A stretch of 36,998 nucleotides of DNA from Lingula anatina (lineage: Eukaryota; Brachiopoda; Lingulata; Lingulida; Lingulidae), in the NCBI RefSeq assembly GCF_001039355.2, contig NW_019775853.1, positions 152,704 through 189,701 on the forward strand, read 5' to 3'. Numbering within the stretch: position 1 is the first letter of the stretch; each line of letters opens with the position of its first letter. Below are positions 32,801 to 36,998 of the stretch, piece by piece. The notes under the pieces are model-generated. The model did no database searches, had not been told where the DNA came from, and saw only the letters and a list, made by a program, of their open reading frames with translations. Both the position numbers and the translations under genes were made by a program.

Positions 32801-33962
32801 TCGAGGTGCATCTCTTAAAGCTACGACACTTTAATGATCCCAGCAGCTCATCTCCTTTTTAAGAATTCTTCATCAGTTTCCATCGAGTCCTTTTTGGCCA
32901 TCTCTTCCTTAGTTAATAACTTACTGCTGTTTTTTGAACTGGGTAATTGCATTTTGTACAAAACACTCCACCTATCATTTACTTTACGATCATCGGAGAG
33001 ATTTTAGATGCATTTGATGGGAAATATGTATTTATTTTAAAAGAAAAAATAGAGGCCGCGTAGCTTTTAAACGTGTTTAGTGCGGACAAGCTTTAATATT
33101 AATATATTTAAAGATTTAAAGCGGTTATGAACGCGCACAGTTAGTAAATTCAATGTTACCCATCAATAAATTTTGTGTCTTTTGCGTTAATCTTTTTCTT
33201 TCTGACGTTTTGAACAAAGCAAAATTAAGCGTATAACCTCTTCTTTTAAATTATATTTACAACTTATGAAAAATAATATAACATATGAAATAAGGGAAAA
33301 TGCTTTGCAATAGAAACTTCGAATTAAATGATCGATCTAAGACATGCAGATTTCAGTTTGGACTAAATGTTTTGTGCTCACGATTAGATTATATCTTTGA
33401 ATCTCTGCAAACAATTTTAGAGATGATATTTCTAATCGTTTTTATCTGCGTCTGTATACAGGAATGGACACGGCTTATTATGTTTGATCATAATGTTCTG
33501 TTAAACATTTGAAAATCAAGTAGAACGTGCTTCAAATGTCATATTTGTAAATTCAAAAGCAGATTTAGTTTATTTCATTTGTGTTTGAGAACACTAATAC
33601 TGGTTTCATAGCGATCGGTTATTCGTTGACTTGTTCTGCTTTCCCTTCCAATGTTTTAATTGTCTCTTTTTTAAAAGAGCCGAAAAAGCCTTTTATGAAA
33701 AATTGCAAAATGCGCCGTTCCGTTTTCTTCTTTTTAAAAATCAAATGGTAAAACTTGTTATACCTCTAAACAAGAAATCCTAACTAGCATACGATATGTG
33801 CCGTTGTTTGAACCATTCCATAAAAAATGTCATCCTTTTTTTTTTCTTTTTGCTATCAGTTAAAAAAGAAATAAACGTGAAAAACACAAACATAAATAAC
33901 TTACCGGGCTCGGCTGACACTTGAAAACCTAAAGCCAATAGGGCAATCACTTGAATCAACAT
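21055..33962 (-). CDS. Secreted chitin-binding / six-TSP1 / WxxW-domain protein (nine exons)
   Basis: Spliced gene with coding exons 33905-33962, 27394-27798, 26678-26866, 25814-25993, 25177-25353, 24482-24661, 23917-24072, 23387-23466 and 21055-21348. They total 1719 nt, 572 residues plus TAA. Every intron is GT-AG; introns 1-7 are phase 1 and intron 8 is phase 0. Domain order: signal peptide, chitin-binding type 2-like Cys region, canonical thrombospondin type 1 repeat, four TSP1 repeats with an extended loop, a sixth canonical TSP1, then a mucin/CILP-type WxxW domain ending RKTPPM. No transmembrane segment is visible, so the product should be secreted, probably to mucus or extracellular matrix. 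The chitin role is known for the family; the rest of the function is inferred. A second terminal exon at 19548-19847 would give a 574-residue isoform. The exact product name is not recognised. Confidence 0.88.
21349..23386 (-). other. Intron 8 (2.0 kb)
   Basis: Lies between the two halves of the WxxW domain. It contains a degenerate short repeat around 21757-21830 (units with ACGTCAGCA) and, next to the donor of exon 8, a 58-bp tandem duplication. No coding sequence was recognised. Confidence 0.65.
23269..23384. repeat. 58-bp tandem duplication beside the exon 8 donor
   Basis: ATTGTGTTAGGTGTGACAGA... ends GCCGAGTACT in both units (23269-23326, 23327-23384). The second unit ends inside the exon 8 donor hexamer. 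Related degenerate ATTGTGCTAGTTG units recur at 23800-23900. Confidence 0.75.
23387..23466 (-). CDS. Exon 8: N-terminal half of the WxxW domain
   Basis: This 80-nt exon completes the split Cys codon and encodes 26 codons: [22 protein letters not shown] and four more residues. The D-x-P ... GDGDWE stretch matches the start of mucin-2/CILP-type WxxW domains (Pfam Mucin2_WxxW), although the name-giving Trp pair itself is replaced here by SPFI. The exon enters in phase 1 and leaves in phase 0 (donor GTAAGT), which is what both exon 9 and the alternative exon at 19548-19847 need. Confidence 0.82.
23917..24072 (-). CDS. Exon 7: TSP1 repeat 6 (canonical type)
   Basis: This 156-nt exon, phase 1-1, shows [25 protein letters not shown], then a Gly/Pro-rich stretch, PGC and ACNTQP, with the last Cys codon split across the next intron. 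It lacks the extended loop of exons 3-6 and is closer to ordinary TSP1. The acceptor is CCCTCCCTCAG and the donor GTGAGT. Confidence 0.86.
24482..24661 (-). CDS. Exon 6: TSP1 repeat 5 (extended-loop type)
   Basis: This 180-nt exon, phase 1-1, shows QWGAWGADD, loop [23 protein letters not shown] and RPCNTQPC. It starts after TTTTTCCATAG and ends at donor GTGAGT. It is closest in layout to exon 5 (both have the WGADD stretch). Confidence 0.88.
25177..25353 (-). CDS. Exon 5: TSP1 repeat 4 (extended-loop type)
   Basis: This 177-nt exon, phase 1-1, shows QWSVWG, a 13-residue loop with [23 protein letters not shown] and RPCNTQPC. It is one codon shorter than its neighbours because of a deletion in the loop. 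The acceptor is CCCTAACAG and the donor GTAAGT. Confidence 0.88.
25814..25993 (-). CDS. Exon 4: TSP1 repeat 3 (extended-loop type)
   Basis: This 180-nt exon, phase 1-1, carries EWTEWG, a 14-residue loop with [23 protein letters not shown] and RPCNTQEC. It is the most diverged of the four extended-loop repeats (RAC in place of RPC, QEC in place of QPC). The acceptor AG is preceded by a weak TTTTATTTT tract. A second AG ten bases inside the exon would break the frame, so the upstream one was chosen. Confidence 0.85.
26678..26866 (-). CDS. Exon 3: TSP1 repeat 2 (extended-loop type)
   Basis: This 189-nt exon, phase 1-1, holds one whole TSP1-like repeat. It shows QWGPWG, 14 residues between the second Trp and the first Cys, then [17 protein letters not shown], and the closing pattern RPCNTQPC (six cysteines). 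The loop contains TGQLIPG. The donor is GTAAGT. Exons 3 to 6 have nearly the same size and layout, so they arose by tandem exon duplication. Confidence 0.88.
27394..27798 (-). CDS. Exon 2: chitin-binding type 2-like region plus first TSP1 repeat
   Basis: This 405-nt exon has phase 1 at both ends. The first half reads TTCKFW...[10 protein letters not shown]...[14 protein letters not shown], then two more cysteines (NPC, LPDC); the Cys spacing, the aromatic FYQC and the CAPGT motif resemble peritrophin-A/CBM14 chitin-binding modules. The second half is a canonical TSP1 repeat: W-x2-W, then [13 protein letters not shown], and closing cysteines ending QPCNLGPC. The acceptor is TTCCTGTTCCAG and the donor GTGAGT. 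The region between the two modules is acidic and Pro-rich and looks like a linker. The CBM14 call is weaker than the TSP1 call because the last two cysteines are far apart. Confidence 0.87.
27998..28020. repeat. TTTA microsatellite
   Basis: About six TTTA units. Confidence 0.9.
28469..28868. repeat. 200-bp tandem duplication with N at the junction
   Basis: Units 28469-28663 and 28665-28868 are nearly identical; the second has a 9-bp insertion after GCTGCGTAA and one substitution near the end. The base between them (28664) is N. Confidence 0.9.
29774..29815. repeat. GAAA microsatellite
   Basis: About ten GAAA units. Confidence 0.95.
30003..30026. repeat. CA microsatellite
   Basis: About twelve CA units. 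Confidence 0.95.
33905..33962 (-). CDS. Exon 1: start codon and signal peptide
   Basis: The exon encodes [19 protein letters not shown] plus one base of the next codon, then donor GTAAGT. It is a typical signal peptide: short n-region, hydrophobic core VIALLALGF, and a small-residue cleavage site, probably after VSA. The reading frame stays open upstream for about 56 codons but contains no ATG, and the ATG at 33962 has A at -3, so this start is well supported. Phase 1 matches the acceptor at 27798. Confidence 0.85.
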
Positions 33963-34083
33963 GATGACTGTTCTTGGCGGCAACGAACGCGGCAAACACA
34001 GCAACCTTGTGACGGCGGCAGCTTCCTGCAATAGCGGCGGCTCTCCTGCGTCCGAACTGACCAACGCTGAGCTGTTGATTGAC

Positions 34084-34125
34084 TGGACCCTAGCCGGTAC
34101 CTTCCGTATTTGACCACTTAAAATA
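34084..34125 (-). promoter_or_regulatory. Possible core promoter of the TSP1-repeat gene
   Basis: Minus-strand TATTTTAAG (34117-34125) with an initiator-like TCCAGTC about 40 bases on (A at 34084) would give a 5' leader of about 120 nt. The spacing is longer than usual for a TATA box, so this is only a suggestion. Confidence 0.2.
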
Positions 34126-34130
34126 CCCAC

Positions 34131-35940
34131 TCCGATGGTGGCGTTTGATTTAATGCCTTCTGGACAGTAATTAACGCGGTAGTGACAGGTTGATTATTTT
34201 TCCTCGGCGGGGGTCACTGAATTCGGACTGATAGTCTAAGCCTGTCGTTCCGATCGTCAGCGGTATCTTGGAGATAGCGTTGTGATGGTCTGGTGCCCGT
34301 TTCGGTGTTCACGCTTGGTTTTATACGCGTTCATCGCAGCGTGCGGTTACCGGGGTGTAATTATTAGCGGTATTTCACGTTTACCTCACGGGTTATATTA
34401 GATATAATATCTTGACGCTTATGAATAAAAATATCTCCACTTTTCCACACTCAAGACGATGTCAATGTAGATAAAGAGAAACCCGTCATTATGATATCCA
34501 TAGCTCTGGCGCATGCGCGACACATAGTTGGCCCGGGCAACGGTATGATTGACATCTCCCGATCACCGTGAGAGGGAGTCTGCTGGCTGTGTGCATTTCC
34601 CTAGCCACGACTTTAGTACAAAAAACCTGCGGTTTTGACCAAGATAACACAACTGCGATTTGAATAAGGAAAGAAAAAGAGTCACACACTACATGAGGTT
34701 TACTGAATTAGAATTACGTGTGTAGTATTCCTTAACTGATTCAGATTAATCAGATCAACGTCAGTGGGACATTTATTCGTCAGTTGCTACAAGTTCCGAC
34801 TTTGGTTATTTTACTTTATTCTTAACATCGAGAGCCGTAATGGAATCTTACCTTCTTAAAATATCTGTTATTTACCAGAGCGAGACTCTGATGAGATGAT
34901 GCCTCTTTAATGTCTATTTTTTGGAAAAAATTGGCACAGGATAAAAACTATCATTACTTCCCAAAATGCTATACTAAATAAAGTAACCCAAAATGATTAT
35001 ATGAATCAATGACAATTCCCGTAAACACTTGTTTTAACTTTAAATGAATGAGATTTTTATACATTTAATGAGAAAACGAAGATCAGCTTAGCCGCAGACA
35101 CATTACGATTTAAAATGATATACGTATATTTTTTATCAGCATAATCTGACAAAAACACCGTGTCTCCGGATTCCGAACATGAGTTCTCTTCTCCTTTTTT
35201 TTCTTTGCTTGAGCGGCTATGAGTATAGAACATATGGTATTATACCTGTACAGTTATATACTGAAAATTGAAACTTCTGGCATAAAGTTGTCCTAAGAAA
35301 ATTATGCTAGTGATCTAACTAGAGCTAAAAGTGTTAATAATATCATCCTGGATATAATGATGACATCCCCGATTGTAAACAAAGAGCATTAAGATAGCAA
35401 TTTGCGCACAACTAGCTGTTTAACGTTTGTTGGCAGTTATGAAAAGGGTACCTTCAAAGAGACGAAAAAATTGAGACTGTTGACGCATCATTCGGTTCAT
35501 CTTAAATCAAGTTATAAGTAATAAGAACATGAAGTTTGGGGAATAAACTACCAGTTTACACGTTTTGACTTTACAAAGCAGTTAGTTTGATATGTACGTG
35601 TGAGAACATTTTTTGTTCGGACTGGTTGAACAGCAGTGAAGAGAACGAGTATTCATACCATGAGTCTATACACCCTGGACATACAACGTTTAAATGTAAT
35701 ATAGATTGACGCAGTGGTTAATCTTTTATGCTCAGTTTAGTAGTGTAATTTTAGCTTGAATGAAGATTATCAGGGTGTATGACAAGCTAAGTGAATTGCG
35801 GAGAAAATGAAAAATTGGGAACAGCGCCTCCATGAGCCACGTTTTATGATTCTCGCAAGTCCATGTTGCCAGTGTCAAATATGATTACAATTCTGACCTA
35901 TGGCAAAATATAATGATATTACCGCAAATAGAATGTAGAG
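34131..35940. other. Upstream flank of the TSP1-repeat gene, no gene recognised
   Basis: Less AT-rich near 34150-34370 (several CpG), as often seen near invertebrate promoters; otherwise nothing supported. Confidence 0.45.
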
Positions 35941-35964
35941 TTTATGATCTTTAAAAAACGGGAA

Positions 35965-36300
35965 GCGACTCTCAGGTCTTAAGATTACCTCGAAGAATGG
36001 CAACCAAAGCATGTGATATGCCACATGGACGAGTTCACCAGTGGTGACAATAACATGTCGATTCTAAGAGCTTTACTCGTCAGTTACTTTCAAGAAGGTG
36101 GCGGCGAATATCTGCATTCCACGTTAAATAACATTTCGAACTAACCAAGAGCGACGGCGCAGAACTTGAAGAAAATCTCGTCAAAGAAGCCGATATATGT
36201 CATATTGGAGAATTACCAATTCTAATGATGGTTCAGAAATACCGTTGTCTGCTAGTTTGCTCTATCAGATGGTGTTAACCATTGAACTCAATGATAATTA
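35965..36300 (+). pseudogene. Possible decayed coding fragment
   Basis: After a stop, one frame reads DYLEEWQPKHVICHMDEF, MSILRALLVSYFQEGGGEYL and stops at 36142; a neighbouring frame then reads ELTKSDGAELEENLVKEAD and ILMMVQKYRCLLVCS before its stop. Both have protein-like composition, but no family is recognised and chance is possible. Confidence 0.22.
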
Positions 36301-36998
36301 CTACAGTAACCCAGGCGAAAGGACGGACAGGACGAGCCTTAACACTGGGGTCGGGGAACGGGTCAAAGATTTTGGATTTTTTTTAAATAAGAAAATACAT
36401 TTTATAGTCTTGTCTACAGACCAAGATCGAAGATGTTTTGGCAGATTTATACTAATGATGGATTTTACCCTCATGCGTTTACTTGTTATCGATTTATATC
36501 TGTAGACCAACTGAGAAGTAAAAAAAAATAAGAGAGAGAGAGTTAGAGATGCCCACTTCGTAGCTTTTATAAATTATCATATAAAATGTGGGTATGTTTG
36601 GGTGTTGGGGCCTCCCAACAGTGTATATTCAAGTCAATTTATTCCGACTTCCCACCATGACAAGGTACAATACTGCATTCTTAAAAAGCTAACAACGATT
36701 TTTTTAAATATCGATGGCAGATCACCATTTTTATTATCGTTTTTTTAATTGAATTCATGATTTTATTGACAGAACTAGCGAAAGGAAGGGAAAAAATCTT
36801 CTAAAAACGTTAACATTTAGTCCTCATTGTTGATTTGCTTGTTTGTTTGCTGAAAATTCTCACCCACTGTGACGTACGTTGTGCATTATCTAAGCATTAG
36901 TGGCTATTTTATATAGATTATATACCAATATATACATTGGGTGCTATTATTCACTGAAGTAATATGTTGAATTTTGTAAGGATGTTTGCAGTTCCAGA
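36301..36998. other. No gene recognised
   Basis: AT-rich; a short GA run at 36532-36542. Nothing else supported. Confidence 0.5.

Larger units (their letters stand above)
27799..33904 (-). other. Intron 1 of the TSP1-repeat gene (6.1 kb)
   Basis: Starts GTAAGT and ends CCTGTTCCAG. It holds a 200-bp tandem duplication with an N base (28469-28868), a GAAA repeat, a CA repeat, C-tracts at 29600-29613 and 30374-30388, and a 10-bp-stem hairpin (31264-31295, GTCAATCTGA arms). No convincing exon was seen inside it on either strand. Confidence 0.75.

Noticed and set aside
33963-34130. N-terminal extension of exon 1 of the TSP1-repeat gene
   Set aside because: The frame is open but has no ATG; the signal peptide starts properly at 33962.

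Overview
This is an AT-rich, intron-rich animal genome window with long TA, ATT and GAAA microsatellites, LINE, LTR and MITE debris, and GT-AG split genes. The protein types (a secreted chitin-binding plus thrombospondin type 1 protein with a mucin/CILP-type WxxW domain, a small PAN-type secreted protein, a lineage-type Cys/His finger fragment and a Transposase_22 LINE) suggest a lophotrochozoan, most likely a mollusc. That identification is inference; nothing here proves the species.

Two protein-coding loci can be supported and they converge. On the minus strand, a nine-exon gene (start codon at 33962, stop at 21055) encodes a secreted protein of about 572 residues: signal peptide, chitin-binding type 2-like region, six thrombospondin type 1 repeats and a C-terminal WxxW domain. 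All exon phases agree and the summed coding length is an exact number of codons. A second intact terminal exon (19548-19847), about 59 percent identical in protein to exon 9 and with the same acceptor phase, lies 1.2 kb further on; it looks like an alternative last exon. On the plus strand, a three-exon gene (13179-13523, 16249-16282, 17097-17284) encodes a small Cys-rich secreted protein with a PAN/apple-like module. Its first exon, with about 1.1-1.4 kb of upstream sequence and the start of intron 1, also exists as a second intact copy at 3017-3361.

Layout: 1-1440 LTR end and a decayed zinc-finger-like reading frame; 1728-3965 first copy of the PAN-gene 5' region; 4.0-5.2 kb degenerate repeats and three possible mini-exons; 5.54-7.41 kb broken LINE; 8.75-9.46 kb decayed minus-strand reading frame; 9.5-11.7 kb no gene seen; 11.87-17.3 kb PAN gene with MITEs in its introns; 18.0-18.4 kb TTAA-flanked MITE; 19.5-34.0 kb the thrombospondin-repeat gene; 34.1-37.0 kb its upstream flank with no clear gene.

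The shared theme is duplication of end exons: the minus-strand gene has two versions of its last exon and the plus-strand gene two versions of its first. Both could give protein variants by exon choice, but single N bases at 1713 and 28664, each next to duplicated sequence, mean assembly or haplotype artefacts must be considered for the first-exon duplication and for a 200-bp tandem copy at 28.5-28.9 kb.
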